A stretch of DNA of 64,000 nt from Panopea generosa. Lineage: Eukaryota; Mollusca; Bivalvia; Adapedonta; Hiatellidae. Under the pieces are notes generated by a model that had not been told where the DNA came from, searched no databases, and saw only the letters and a list, made by a program, of their open reading frames with translations. Position numbers and translations under genes: made by a program. Below are positions 1-10,773 of this stretch, in pieces; the stretch's first letter is position 1; every line of letters begins with the position of its first letter. Location: the NCBI GenBank assembly GCA_029582155.1, contig CM055898.1, positions 28,206,745 through 28,270,744 of the forward strand, written 5' to 3'.

Positions 1-194
1 GGGGCCTGTTGTGTTTGAAGATGGATGAAACCGAATATAATATAGTTGAAAGAAAAAAAACAACAATGCATTCTGTTTGATACTTCTGACTTTCTCAAAT
101 AAAGTGGTTGGAATAAATGAACACAAATATATTATCATGCAGATTGTTTTGTTGTTGTTTTTTGATTGTTTGGTTGTGTTTAGTTTTGTTTTGT

Positions 195-734
195 TTGAAA
201 GGGAGTTTATCAGGAAAAACGCTATAAATGTCTTAACAATAACTAATGAATAAATAGCATCTCATTAACATTAATAAACAAAATCCGAATAGTCTTGCAT
301 GTCGAATCCAGCAAAACGTGACAAAATCATTATCTAAATTAGAGCGGTAAACTTTAAACTTTTAACAAAATCCCCATTCTACAAATAGACAGCATTTAAT
401 TAATACTTGACGACCTTTTTATCGTCATCAGGACTCTTTCCAAGAACAAAACAATTTCACTACGTATAAAACTGTATAATGGATCAAATATGAATCCAAA
501 TAAATTGATGTGGCTTATTTAATACATCACAATATATGTTGCAAGTTTAAGCGGGAAATCATATTTAAGGCTAACCTAGGCGTGCGGCCCTAGTTGGGAA
601 ATACCTTATTTTGGCATGTTTAAATAGGTATCCTTTTAGCAATAAGGGTTCAGTGAGTGTATATAGACATGATTTATTAGAAAAACTTAAGCTTATTTTA
701 AAATTGTGAAAAAATCCAGATATATTCCCTTTAA
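195..734 (+). mobile_element. Family V small DNA transposon (copy V1), TTAA-bounded
   Basis: Non-autonomous element of about 540 bp. The left end reads TTGAAAGGGAGTTTATCAGG and the right end, read inverted, TTAAAGGGAATATATCTGG, so the termini form an imperfect inverted repeat beginning at TTAA or a mutated TTAA. Two further copies in this window (23503-23891 inverted, about 25170-25404) share the internal motif CTAACCTAGGCG and the right terminus ATTCCCTTTAA. No open frame is preserved. The TTAA next to both ends is typical of piggyBac-type insertion, but the terminal bases are not a recognised piggyBac end, so the superfamily is inference. Confidence 0.6.
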
Positions 735-789
735 TGGGGTTACATTAATTTTCAGAACACACCTGCATTCATCTTTTGATTGAAAACTC

Positions 790-872
790 TGCCAAGTGTT
801 TGCCCTTTAATTTGTGTATTTGTATGAACATGGACGTCCAGTTTGAGATCGAATTTGAGCTGAACATTAAAG
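790..872 (+). repeat. Short dispersed repeat, copy 1
   Basis: This stretch of about 83 bp begins TGCCAAGTGTTTGC and contains TTTGAGCTGA near its end. It is clearly related to 2337-2420 in the same orientation. No terminal repeats or coding potential are visible. It may be a fragment of a larger repeat family. Confidence 0.5.
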
Positions 873-1080
873 CGTTTTATGGTCTAAGGGGAAGTTTTAT
901 TGGCGGGTGACCTGATATATGTATACCTGATATATGTATATACATGAATCTGAGGGGAATCACCTTAATCTTAATCAATGTTACTTGTAAATTCGCTCAC
1001 ATAAAGTGTTAACCACAGCGGTGTTGGTGATCTTGATACAGCACTACTAAATCATATCTCTGCATAATCAAAACAGTAGG

Positions 1081-1195
1081 GCCCAGTTAGCTCAGTCGGT
1101 ACCACATCTGATTATCAAGTCAGTGGTTCTTGATTAGAATCCTCGGCGATAGTCCCTTGATTCAAGTAAGCAAGTTATTATTGACTTGCAGAGAC
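1081..1195 (+). mobile_element. tRNA-derived SINE, family S (copy S1, internally shortened)
   Basis: The first 70 bases look like a tRNA: an A-box-like TTAGCTCAGTCGGTA, then CTGATTATCAA in the anticodon region, and a worn B box (GGTTCTTGATTAGAATCC). The downstream TTGATTCAAGT...TTGACTTG matches the body of copies at 12850-13112 (inverted) and 14420-14640, but the part between head and body is missing here. The worn B box argues against a functional tRNA gene. Confidence 0.55.
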
Positions 1196-2336
1196 AGTCT
1201 ATTGAATGTAATGTTTCTTTTTAATAGCATACCTAACCTTATTTATTTACTTTGCATGTTCATATCTTACTGAGAGCTCGATTTGTTGAAATCCGAACAT
1301 TGAACAATTGTTAAGAACATTCAGCTAAGCTACAATAAACGTAAGCATTCTGTGAAGCGGTTGCAAAAATTCGCCCGATTATATTACTCGGTGCTGTTAT
1401 TATTTCTGATTATTTGGAATCACGGAGTTCATTCCATGTAACTAACGAATAAATACCACTTAAGCTGTCGTTTGTGTGGGAGTGGGAGGTGGCTCATGTA
1501 GCACAACAGCTTTAAAAAAAACTCAGTCTTCTGTTTAATTCTTTTGGTTATGTTCCGCGCTTCCAGAGGATCTGTTTATCAGATATAACACATATTGAAA
1601 GTAGCTGAATTCATTTCTGGTAAAGTATGAACCTCAGTTTCCAATTTTTCCATTCATGTCACGTTTTCCCATTTTGAAAACAGTGTAGTGTTTCGCCTAT
1701 TCCATTTTGAAATTGATAGCACTTTAATTCGATAAGGTTAGACAAACTATTACAACGGTCACAGAAAACTTAATTTAGACATTGGGGAATGTTTTAATAT
1801 TGAGAAAACCAGTCACGTTAAAGGTAATTGAGTCATATTATGCAATTGCGCAAAGTTTACAAAAAGCAATAAATCACTTTTAAAGAATAAAACATACGGG
1901 AAGGACTTGGAAGTTAAATAAATGTTAGTTGGTTTTGATTATTTTCTGTTTTCTTTTTTTTTTCTTTCAGGTGCTTATACTGTTTGTTCCCGACGTTTGC
2001 TTGTCGTTCTTTAGGAAAACAAATATTTTAAATGAAATTTCCGACTGTAACATCCTAAGCTTTTCATTTAAATTCGCCATGTTTTGAATATTTTCTTAAT
2101 GAAATCTTCTTTAAAACAGCAGGTGTTATGAGTATTACGTTAATAGAAAGGTCGTTTACTGAAACTATTTGATGTGTCTCTAGCAAGGATTTTGTCTAAA
2201 TCATTGAACATTCAAATAAATAACTTTAAATTTAAATTTATTACTGAATAAAAGATTATATTAATGATTCTATTCATTTTATATGATTCTGCCTAACAGT
2301 CATTCGAATGATGGAGAATGTCAGAATTAAGTACGA
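1196..2336. other. AT-rich sequence without recognisable features
   Basis: No exon-like open frame, structured repeat or RNA gene was recognised. A T-rich run lies near 1947-1970. Confidence 0.4.
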
Positions 2337-2420
2337 TGCCAAGTGTTTGCGCTTTGATTTGTGTTTTGTATTGATCCTGAAAATCGGTGTCGAGCACGTG
2401 TTTGAGCTGAGCATAAAAAG
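2337..2420 (+). repeat. Short dispersed repeat, copy 2
   Basis: This matches 790-872 in direct orientation (TGCCAAGTGTTTGC...TTTGAGCTGA). An 81-codon open frame at 2308-2553 spans it and has a Cys-x2-Cys pair near its end, but because part of that frame is a dispersed repeat I do not call it a gene. Confidence 0.5.
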
Positions 2421-2848
2421 TAAACAAACAGCTTTCATTATTTATATGAACAAATTATTTCTGCCAAGTAGTCAGCCGCATGATGAAGAATGTCCAATTT
2501 GTGATTCAAAGAAGGTAACGAAGTATTTGAGATATATACAAGAATCTACATAATTCTTAAAAACTGGCCATTATTAAATTATTACAATGTTTAAAAACAA
2601 AATTTGAGTTTAAATCTTACTTAGATAATGTTAAATTCATTCACTTAGAACCAATGCTACTCGTTTTCATGAAATGTGTACATTATATAGTGCTTGAAAG
2701 AGGGCTTAGTAATGACAGAAATAAGTATTATGTATTGTTACCAAAATCAAGTAGAATCGGAACATACTTTAAAACATAATCAGTCTTGAGACTTTTCAAA
2801 CATTCAAAATAGAACGTAGACAAAAAAGCTGTAATATTTCAATTTAGT

Positions 2849-2850
<2 letters not shown>

Positions 2851-2884
<34 letters not shown>

Positions 2885-2886
2885 TT
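2851..2886. repeat. TA dinucleotide microsatellite
   Basis: An alternating TA run of about 36 bases with one C interruption. It adjoins the foldback repeat that starts at 2886. Confidence 0.95.
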
Positions 2887-3080
2887 ATGGAGATAATTAT
2901 TTGTGAATAACCAGTCATGAATGTACAAACCAGACTATGGCGAGTGCGACTAGCTACAAAGCAAATCATAGTATATAAGTCATGGTTGACATCACATTTA
3001 TTGGTTTGGCAGAGGCCTTGATATTGTATCATGGTTTGCATTGTAGATAGGCGCGCTCACCGTAGTCTGGTCTGGTTCTA
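2886..3080. repeat. Foldback (imperfect inverted) repeat
   Basis: The left arm, around 2925-2972 (ACCAGACTATGGCGAGTGCG), is the imperfect reverse complement of the right arm around 3030-3080 (GGCGCGCTCACCGTAGTCTGG). The arms are roughly 45 bases. A related sequence lies at 32489-32570 in the opposite orientation, including the shared string GGAGATAATTATTTGTGAA. It is likely a foldback or MITE-like element, with no coding capacity. Confidence 0.55.
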
Positions 3081-3142
3081 ACGAGAGCTTAAGCTGAATT
3101 ATTTTGTAATACTGACTTTCCTGATAATACGAAAACAGAAGG

Positions 3143-3325
3143 GGACATTTCTGTCCAATAATTTCTTACAGTTTTTTGAAATCACACTGGAAACGAAAGT
3201 TGTATTACAGTTTTACACACGGAAATACGCCATTCGGTAATAAAGTATGTTTATTTCACTCCATCGTGTTGGTCTACATCATAATATAGGTTTCATCGAT
3301 TCTATGAAGTTATATGAGAAAATAA
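3143..3325 (+). repeat. Dispersed repeat U, copy U1
   Basis: Similar in direct orientation to 42433-42612. Shared landmarks include CTGTCCAA, GGAAACGA/GGGAACGA, GGAAATAC, and TTTCATCGA followed by CTATGAA or CCATGAA. The copies are strongly diverged and the element type is unknown. It lies just upstream of the tandem-core element Y1. Confidence 0.5.
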
Positions 3326-3406
3326 TCAAATAAACTATAGGGGCTTATCTAAAGGTTGATTAAGCATTAAATTAGTTGCAGCAATTACAACAAAATATAT
3401 ATATAT

Positions 3407-4885
3407 GAAATGTTACCGGTAAGTGTCGCATGACCCCAAAATTTTCTGTGAAAATAACAATTTATGTTATAATAGGTAGCGATGTATCCACGAATATCAA
3501 GAGTAATGGACTAACGTTAAAGGCTAGACATGCAATTTCATGGGTTTTTGTTACATATAAATATGACCTTGACCTTTGTGTAACCTTGACCTTGAAATCT
3601 TATGTAACGGTCTGGGTATTTCTAAAGGTAAATGTAGGTGACACATCAATATGACATACTGATCAATTGTGTCAAGCTATTTTAAAATCCCTCCATGTAA
3701 GACAATGTTACACCAGAAACGAAATATCAAATAAACTGAAAGTGTGACTTTGATATAAGGTTCTGGGTCATAACGTGACACGTCGTCATGTCATGTTGAT
3801 CAATGGGTAAATTCAGCCAAGTGTTTTTAAATTTCATCCATGTATGATAAAGTTACAGGACAGACTTAAAATATCAAACAGACTCAAAGGGTGGTCATAC
3901 TAACTCAAAGTGTGACCTTGACCTTTGAGGAAAGGGTCTAGGTCTTACGGGTGACACATCGTCAAGTCATTTTGATCAAATGAGCCAAGTTAAAGACAAA
4001 TTTACAGACCAGACATGCAATATCAAACAAATTGAAAGTGTGACCTTGACCTTTGAGGAAAGGTTCTGGGTCTTACATGCGATACTTAATTATGCCATGT
4101 TGATCAACTGAGCCAAGTATTTTTGAAATTTATCCATAGGTGACAAAGTAAAAGACCGGACACACAATCTTAAACAGACTGCAAGTGTTGTCAAACAAAG
4201 TTAAATTGTGACCTTGACCTTTGAAGTGAGAGCTTGGATGTCAAGTGCGACACATCGTCATTTTATGTTCATTTCATCATTTGCAGCAAGTATTTAAAAA
4301 TCCATCTAAGAATGACAAAGTTACAGGCTGGACACGAAATCTCACACAGACTCAACGTTTTGTCAAACAAACTCAAAATGTAACCTTGACCTTTGAGTTA
4401 CGCATTTGGGTCTTATGCGTGACACGTCAAATGTCATGCTGATGAATTGAGCCAAGTGTTTTTAAATTTATCGTTAGGTGACAAAGTTACAGAAGGGACA
4501 AAATCCCAATCAGACTGAAAATGTCATCAAAACAAAGTAAAATTGTAACCCTTGACCTTTGAAGTGGGAGTCTGGCTGTAACGCGCAAAACATCGTCATG
4601 TTAAATTGATCATTTGTAGCGAGTATTTACAAAATCAATCTATGCATGACAAAGTTACAGGCAGGACACGAAATCTCACACAAACTCAAAGTGTTGTCAA
4701 ACAAATCCAAAGTGTGACCTTGACCTTTGAGGTACCGGTGTGGGTCTTACTCGCGACACGTCGTCATGTTATATTGATCATGTGTAGCAAGTATTAACAA
4801 AATCGATATATGCTAGACAAAATTTCAGGCCGGACACAAAATACCGGACAGAAGGACATATTGACGAACAGACGCTGTGATTTTG
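3407..4885 (+). mobile_element. Tandem-core repeat element, family Y (copy Y1)
   Basis: An element of about 1.5 kb: a unique left part (3407-3560), a run of diverged core units, and a short right tail ending near GACGCTGTGATT. In the better-kept part the core spacing is about 167-171 bp (4209, 4380, 4547, 4715). Two core types alternate: one has TTTGAAGTG(A/G)GAG after the conserved motif, the other TTTGAG followed by a GGTCTTA stretch. The motif TGACCTTGACCTTTG occurs exactly at 3564, 3913, 4041, 4209 and 4715. A second copy (34528-36555) has the same order of parts and the same ends. This architecture resembles 'pearl'-type or Helentron-associated non-autonomous elements of bivalves; that placement is inference. 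Confidence 0.65.
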
Positions 4886-4890
4886 TTGTG

Positions 4891-4932
4891 TTTTTTTTGG
4901 GGGGGGGGGGGGGGTGGGGGAGAGAGAGGGGC
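4891..4932. repeat. Poly-T/poly-G tract, G-quadruplex prone
   Basis: Eight T are followed by about 16 consecutive G, T, five G, an AG run, and GGGG. Four or more G-runs close together could fold as a quadruplex on the plus strand. It lies exactly at the right end of Y1. Homopolymer length is error-prone in assemblies. Confidence 0.85.
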
Positions 4933-4939
4933 ATAAAAA

Positions 4940-5690
4940 AAGATAGCAGTAAGCAACAGCGGTGCAAATAGGCATCTTATATATCATTATGTAGTGCTCA
5001 AACCGAGTCTTTATATATCCTTAAGAACACCGGCTTAAACAGTGCTTTATATACGAGAAGTACTGAATGAACTTAGTGAGTCCAAGGACGACACTGAATC
5101 AACACACAAAGTTTAATTCAGTGTAGATTCTTATATATTGCACCATACCGTTTGTTAAAAATGTTTAATTTCATATGTAAGTACTGCATTAGACACATTA
5201 TATAGCTTGTTAAAGTATAATAGGAATATGAACACTCAACCTAGAATAAAAACCATTCGTAATATAATACAAAGGTCAGTCAAATACTCATTAAAATATG
5301 CAATGATCTTTACTTTTATATTTAATAAGTTGGAGTCTTATTCACATTAAAGATGCCTGGTTCATCCAATTCGACAATGTTACATTTTATACAGTTATCA
5401 TTTTTCGTCACATTAAAAATATATGAATAAATTATACTTTTGCCATAAAGATATATTTTAAAACTTTCAAAAGACATTTGTGTTGATTTTGGCCTTTTTC
5501 TGTAACATTTTCATTAATTCATTTTCAAGTGAATCAGCGAATTACACTTAAAACATTATAATTTCATTGTGTTGACTGTTCCTCTTGTAACATAAATTCT
5601 AGTTGTTTGTATTATTGTAACCATGTACTCTATGTAACGTTGATGCAACCGCATTTGTAATATGATAATCTTGGTGGGATTATTTTAATG
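4940..5690. other. AT-rich sequence, nothing recognised
   Basis: No open frame of note, repeat or RNA structure was recognised here. Confidence 0.4.
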
Positions 5691-5696
5691 TGACGA

Positions 5697-5795
5697 CGGG
5701 TGAAGAGCAAGGTTGGATGCACAAATAAGCAATGTTTAATCTCTTCAGTATCGGTTGTGCCGCTGGTCGTTCTAAGGAGGAAACCCCTGTTGTTG
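5697..5795 (+). repeat. Dispersed repeat R, copy R1
   Basis: Related to 41641-41745 in direct orientation. Shared landmarks are GAAGAGC(A/G)AG, TGGATGCAC, CTTCAGT/CTCAGTG, and CTAAGGAGG/CCAAGGAGG. The family is not recognised and may be the body of a SINE. Confidence 0.45.
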
Positions 5796-5799
5796 TAAC

Positions 5800-6572
5800 A
5801 TCTTCTGTTTGCATTGGTCTGACTATAATTAGTATGTGTAGTGTTTATACGGAGTCATTTGAGAAAGCATACGGGCATTTGTAAGATTCTATCTTAACAA
5901 AAAGGAAATAAAGCAATATATTTACTTTGAAAAATATACAATAACGGCCATTGTCCAAATTACATTTTACCCGTTATCAATTAAAAACACAAAGGCTTCA
6001 TTTGTCACAGTTTTACAAATGTTTTAACATTACTTGTGACAAAACTTAAATCATAAAGAAAAAACTGTCTGAGGAAAATACACTCTTGAGACAATGCACA
6101 GAATGATTGATTTATATTCTGTGTTTTTGTCTGGTTTATGATAGCGTTGGTGTGTATTGATAGGCTAGCAAATATTCTTACGCAGCGCACCGCTTATAAG
6201 TATGAATGAGACTGACCGGAGTTGAAACGATATCATTATGGAACTTTAACTTCTCTAGAAACTCAGAAACCAAGAACTGCTCATCCATTTGCAATTGCAG
6301 AATGCAAATTCATTGTCTATATTGTCGGTTTATAATGCTGGTGAAACATCTATCATTCTTTATTTCAATGTTCATTCACAATTTTGTAAATGAAAGGCAC
6401 ATTATAAAGTAAAGCGCATAACGTTGTTGTTCATTTTACACGTCTAACTCCGATCTTAAAAGATTTTCATCAACTACGTTGTTTTACATTTCACGAGCAT
6501 TTATTCCCAATACTAACCGGACCTCGAATACATTCACAAAAAAATACGGAAGGATTTACTTGGCGGTCAAAG
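5800..6572. other. AT-rich sequence, nothing recognised
   Basis: Only short, composition-driven open frames are present. No repeat or exon signal was recognised. Confidence 0.4.
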
Positions 6573-6600
6573 CCGGTGTCGCGTTAGATTCACACGCACT
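6573..6600 (+). repeat. Inverted-repeat arm, left
   Basis: The core GTTAGATTCACACGCACT is the exact reverse complement of a stretch within 8838-8865. The 2.26 kb between them is AT-rich and non-coding. The pair could be the termini of a worn transposon or two scattered repeat copies. Confidence 0.5.
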
Positions 6601-6609
6601 ACGGAAAGC

Positions 6610-7740
6610 CCATGCTTTATGGGTGTACAAAAATGCTTATTTATCTGGTGTTACTTTAAGTTATGTATTGATATTTAAAACGTGTTTTTCATAATACCTA
6701 TACTTGAAATTGGTAAAGATAAAAAGAAATATTTCGTCCAAAAAATGTTTTTAATTCGCATTCAAAATCGATCAGTATTTACAAAATGAGCGGTTTTATC
6801 TTCAATATGCTCTTTTTTGAAACGTTAAATCTCGAATGTTACTCAAGAAAGAAACAAGAAAACCTGGCAAAACTCATTTGATATAATACATTTTTAATTG
6901 GTCATATTGTCAAAGTTATCAATATAAGTTATTATCCAAAATTTACTCATTTCCAAGCAATGTATATTTTTTCGGCGTCAAATAGTTCATTTCAAAACCT
7001 TAATTCACAAAAGATATCAAAAATACCAATATGAATTGCTCACTATAACCATTTGGTATACTATATTTTCAATTGGCAATACTTTTAAAGTTATTTTAAT
7101 AAGCTTACTTTGATAAATGTTCCTCCAAAATCGATCCAGTTCCGAAAATCAACATATTGCTGGCATTGCTTCTACGCGTGCACCGTTCAGAAAGATCTGG
7201 ACCCTAATAAACAATGTTAATTAATTTATTTTATTTCATGAGTTTTAAGAATTGCAAGTTTGATATATCATCCAAAGAAAAAATCCCAATTAGTATAAGT
7301 ACATGAATATGACTACTATATATTCACTTCAGATCAATTCAATTCTCTCATTCTGACAGCCCAGTCGTCATAAATAGTAATATGTCATTTAATAAAATGT
7401 AAACATATATTATGGATATGTTCACCTGTTCAGACTAAGAATGCTATACCTCGCACACAATAACCTGTCCTCTGACACGAACAAGGTTCGAAAATGGCAC
7501 CCCTTGTTATCATTACAAAATTACTCAACCAGGATAAGGGGTCATAAAGTCACAATCCTAAATTTGTTCGACTATAATTTACACATTTATACGGAATGGA
7601 AATAATAAATTGCAAGAAACATTATTACATGCAACTTTATTTCGATAACAAATGTTTCTAAGTTTAAGCCTGGTGTCAGAATACATAAATAAAAGGAAGT
7701 TTTATAGTATACACAGAGTAAAGGAATAAAACTATCAGGT
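6610..7740. other. AT-rich sequence, nothing recognised
   Basis: Short open frames only. No repeat, RNA gene or exon with splice signals was recognised. Confidence 0.4.
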
Positions 7741-7750
7741 AAATACAATT

Positions 7751-7783
7751 GATCGTCCCATTAGAGCAATAAGGTACCAAGTG
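7751..7783 (+). repeat. Single arm related to the hairpin at 61787-61871
   Basis: GATCGTCCCATTAGAGCAATAAGGTACCAAGTG agrees almost base for base with the right arm (read inverted) of the 61.8 kb hairpin. The opposing arm is not found downstream, so this may be a half-element or terminus. The landmark inside is AATAAGGTACCAAGTG. Confidence 0.6.
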
Positions 7784-7879
7784 TATATGAAATTTGAAGG
7801 CATTAAGTACCTTTTTGCATCAAAGGGGCGTTATGTACTGTTAAGTAATATACAAATATTAGTGACAAGGGTAAATAAA

Positions 7880-7961
7880 TGAGTGAATGCGTGAGTGAGT
7901 GAGCGAGCGAGCGAGCGAGCGAGGGATGGAGGGATGGATGGATGGATGGATGGATGAATGG
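7880..7961. repeat. Compound tetranucleotide microsatellite
   Basis: (GAGT)n passes into (GAGC)n and then (GATG)n across about 80 bases. The motif changes by single substitutions, which suggests a phase-preserving expansion. Confidence 0.95.
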
Positions 7962-7964
7962 AAA

Positions 7965-8835
7965 ATGTAGCAGTATGCTTTAACGAGTATAAAGTTATTT
8001 AACTGACTTAGAAGTAGTGATTGGTATTATAACCGCCACGGCTAATTCTTTTTTCAGTGACGCCTTAAAATAATGCTTATTTTTCTTAATTAATTAGCAT
8101 TTACAAATTATTAAATTTCCTTTTGATTTTGTAAGAACACGGGCCACCAATCGGTCATTGTTTCAATTATAACTTGATTTGTGTAGTATACATTTTTGAT
8201 AAAAGATGAAGCCTATTTTGTAATTGGCATATGTGATATGTTGTTCATCATGTTTTATATCTATGTTATTCAACATCTAATTTTTCTATTTTACTAAAGT
8301 TAATAACGCTGTTTTCTTTTATTTTATACTTTACCAATCTAATTTTACGTTTATCATTCATGTTGTTTAATCAGCGAATTCACTAGCTACTACAATACTG
8401 TATGAAATGGTTGTGAGTATTTTTTTGCCGTTTTGCGAACGGATGCCCGTGAATAAATGCTTAATTCTCCGTTGTTACGCCAGTTTCTATTAAAATGTTT
8501 ACATCACTCGATCAGGTAATAATTCAGCTTTCGATTGGTGTATGTTTCACTGAAATAAAAGTTATTTATTTAGTAAAAATTGTGTTTAACCGCGATTCAC
8601 TGTTGGTGATTTTCCTTCTCTTAAAGTGGTTAATAACACGTCTATTTTTTATTGTCATAAGTGTACGTTTTAAGAGTAAATTAACACTCAAGTGGGTTTT
8701 TTACCAGTTCATCCTATGTTTAAACAAAGACACGCGTTTTCAAATGATTAATAACCTTTAAACAAATAGAATTATTCGATTCCAAACAGTAACAAATGCG
8801 TGTGATTTTTACGCGTGTGAATCTGCGGACTATCG
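7965..8835. other. AT-rich sequence, nothing recognised
   Basis: An 88-codon open frame (8495-8761) is rich in Leu, Ile, Phe and Val, as expected from T-rich DNA. I see no domain or supporting splice signal. Confidence 0.4.
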
Positions 8836-8837
8836 GG

Positions 8838-8865
8838 AGTGCGTGTGAATCTAACGTAACACCGG
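8838..8865 (-). repeat. Inverted-repeat arm, right
   Basis: Reverse complement of the 6573-6600 arm, sharing AGTGCGTGTGAATCTAAC. A second partial match to the same motif (GCGTGTGAATCTGCGG) lies just upstream at about 8813-8828. Confidence 0.5.
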
Positions 8866-9277
8866 TAGTATTCCTAATATCCCTGATGACCCATATACTG
8901 TTAATGCTGGCCTTAACTGCAAACACGGTAACCATTGATACAATTGCTGCAATAGTTACAGTACGATCAAAAGTTTTAATAATATCAGGACGCCAGTAAA
9001 TGGGTAATTTAAAGAAAAGGGCAAGTAAGATGCAAACAGCGTTTCATTGAACATCAGTGTATGTATCAATTACATTGATATTAAAGGGAGTATTTTGGCA
9101 TTAAACTCTCAATATGGTGTCGTAAGTAAACATTAGTATAAAGATATACGTATAACTTACGCATGTTTGTGCAAAAAAGTATATAATTATATTGCCGCTT
9201 TATTATTTGCAAGGTTTTCAGAAGATATATCATTTGACTTATCTCACCTTTAATTTCCATTTTGAACGAACTGTCTT

Positions 9278-9749
9278 TAGGTGTAACCCCACCATTGATT
9301 TTTGTTCTTTATTCTATAGTAAATAATAAAAGTTTGAAGGCTTGTCATTCATAGAGGGTCCCAAATGAAAGAAGTGAAACCTACATTTTACTGTTTGTCA
9401 ACCTCTGCACTATCAAAATATGATGAGAAAAGTAGGGGTCATGTGTCATATAAGAGATTTTTTTCCTGCTCAGTGTGTACACTGGTGACAAAGTGAAAGT
9501 AGACTTCCGAAATCATGAATTCATACCCCAATTTCCAAGCATCATTTTTTTTTTCTAAATTCACAATTCAAACATGACAATGCTATCAAAATGTTCAAAA
9601 TACATCAATAATGCGATTCAAATAAAAAAATGAGCATTAAAATAAGGAAAAGGCATTTTTAAAGAAGAAGAATTGAGGATTATTTACAACCGCCATTATG
9701 CGACTACCCCACGGAAGCACTTCCTTTTTGCAATGGTGGCACTATGCCT
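9278..9749 (+). repeat. Repeat X, direct copy a
   Basis: A 472 bp segment that reads identical to 10302-10773, including its T-runs, at an offset of exactly 1,024 bp. A 9 bp subterminal inverted repeat, CCACCATTG (9289) and CAATGGTGG (9731), lies near the ends. Close to the right end are CCGCCATT (9690), CGGAAG (9712) and CTTCC (9720), resembling YY1-type and ETS-type sites. Diverged relatives occur at 22270-22713 (inverted) and in the 34.4-38.8 kb locus. It may be an LTR, or one part of a tandemly duplicated element. Confidence 0.8.
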
Positions 9750-10301
9750 ATAAGGAAACTCTTTTTTTTTTAATTTCATAATTACCTCATTTTTACTAAG
9801 TACTACCAATTTGAAGTAATACTGCCAAGTTGCAGGCATTAAATACTGAAACTTTTGTCAAAATACCACTTTTTACATGATCATTATATACAGGCGCGAG
9901 ATGTTGACCGACATGCAATTTTGATGTGTTTGACTAATTTTACCAAAAAAATTTTTTTTTTACCTAATTTCATTAAAATTTTTACACCAAAATAGTCTCA
10001 TGATACACTGAAGACATTATCTTACCAAAATACATTATTCAATACAATGCACATGCTAAAAATTGCACATTTAAATCATCCAAAATAAAAAATCTTCAAA
10101 ATTTTGTGATTTTTCATGAAATTTCAATGTAAATATGCACATATATGCTTTATTTGAGGCATACACTTGCCAAAACGTGTTTTTTTATGAAGCAAATGTC
10201 TCCAATTTGTCATTTAATACTATGAGAGTGTAAAAAAGAGGTTATTTTACCTACAATTAACATTTTGGAAAATCACCCCCATTTCACTCAAGTCTCTCTT
10301 A
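9750..10301 (+). repeat. Segment B between the X copies
   Basis: A T/A-rich segment of about 550 bp with short inverted ends: CTATAAGGAAACTC at 9748 and, read inverted from 10304, CTATAAGAGAGACTT. A diverged copy at about 38275-38796 follows X-type sequence in the same order. X followed by B is therefore an ancestral arrangement, not a chance juxtaposition. No coding potential is visible. Confidence 0.65.
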
Positions 10302-10773
10302 TAGGTGTAACCCCACCATTGATTTTTGTTCTTTATTCTATAGTAAATAATAAAAGTTTGAAGGCTTGTCATTCATAGAGGGTCCCAAATGAAAGAAGTG
10401 AAACCTACATTTTACTGTTTGTCAACCTCTGCACTATCAAAATATGATGAGAAAAGTAGGGGTCATGTGTCATATAAGAGATTTTTTTCCTGCTCAGTGT
10501 GTACACTGGTGACAAAGTGAAAGTAGACTTCCGAAATCATGAATTCATACCCCAATTTCCAAGCATCATTTTTTTTTTCTAAATTCACAATTCAAACATG
10601 ACAATGCTATCAAAATGTTCAAAATACATCAATAATGCGATTCAAATAAAAAAATGAGCATTAAAATAAGGAAAAGGCATTTTTAAAGAAGAAGAATTGA
10701 GGATTATTTACAACCGCCATTATGCGACTACCCCACGGAAGCACTTCCTTTTTGCAATGGTGGCACTATGCCT
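10302..10773 (+). repeat. Repeat X, direct copy b
   Basis: Second copy of the 472 bp X segment, with no difference from copy a seen by eye. CTTTAG occurs just before copy a (9275-9280) and again at the end of copy b (10772-10777), which could be a 6 bp target duplication if X-B-X is LTR-like. Confidence 0.8.

Noticed and set aside
1081..1152. Functional tRNA gene
   Set aside because: The B box is worn, acceptor arms do not pair, and the sequence continues into a repeat body shared with other SINE copies.
4778..4987. Proline-rich minus-strand frame
   Set aside because: Created by the poly-G tract at 4899-4919.
8495..8761. 88-codon open frame as a membrane protein gene
   Set aside because: The hydrophobic residues follow from T-rich DNA. 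There is no domain, start context or splice signal to support it.
9278..10773. Canonical LTR retrotransposon
   Set aside because: No primer-binding site, polypurine tract or gag/pol sequence is visible in the 550 bp interior, and the repeat does not begin and end TG...CA. LTR-like remains an option but is not called.
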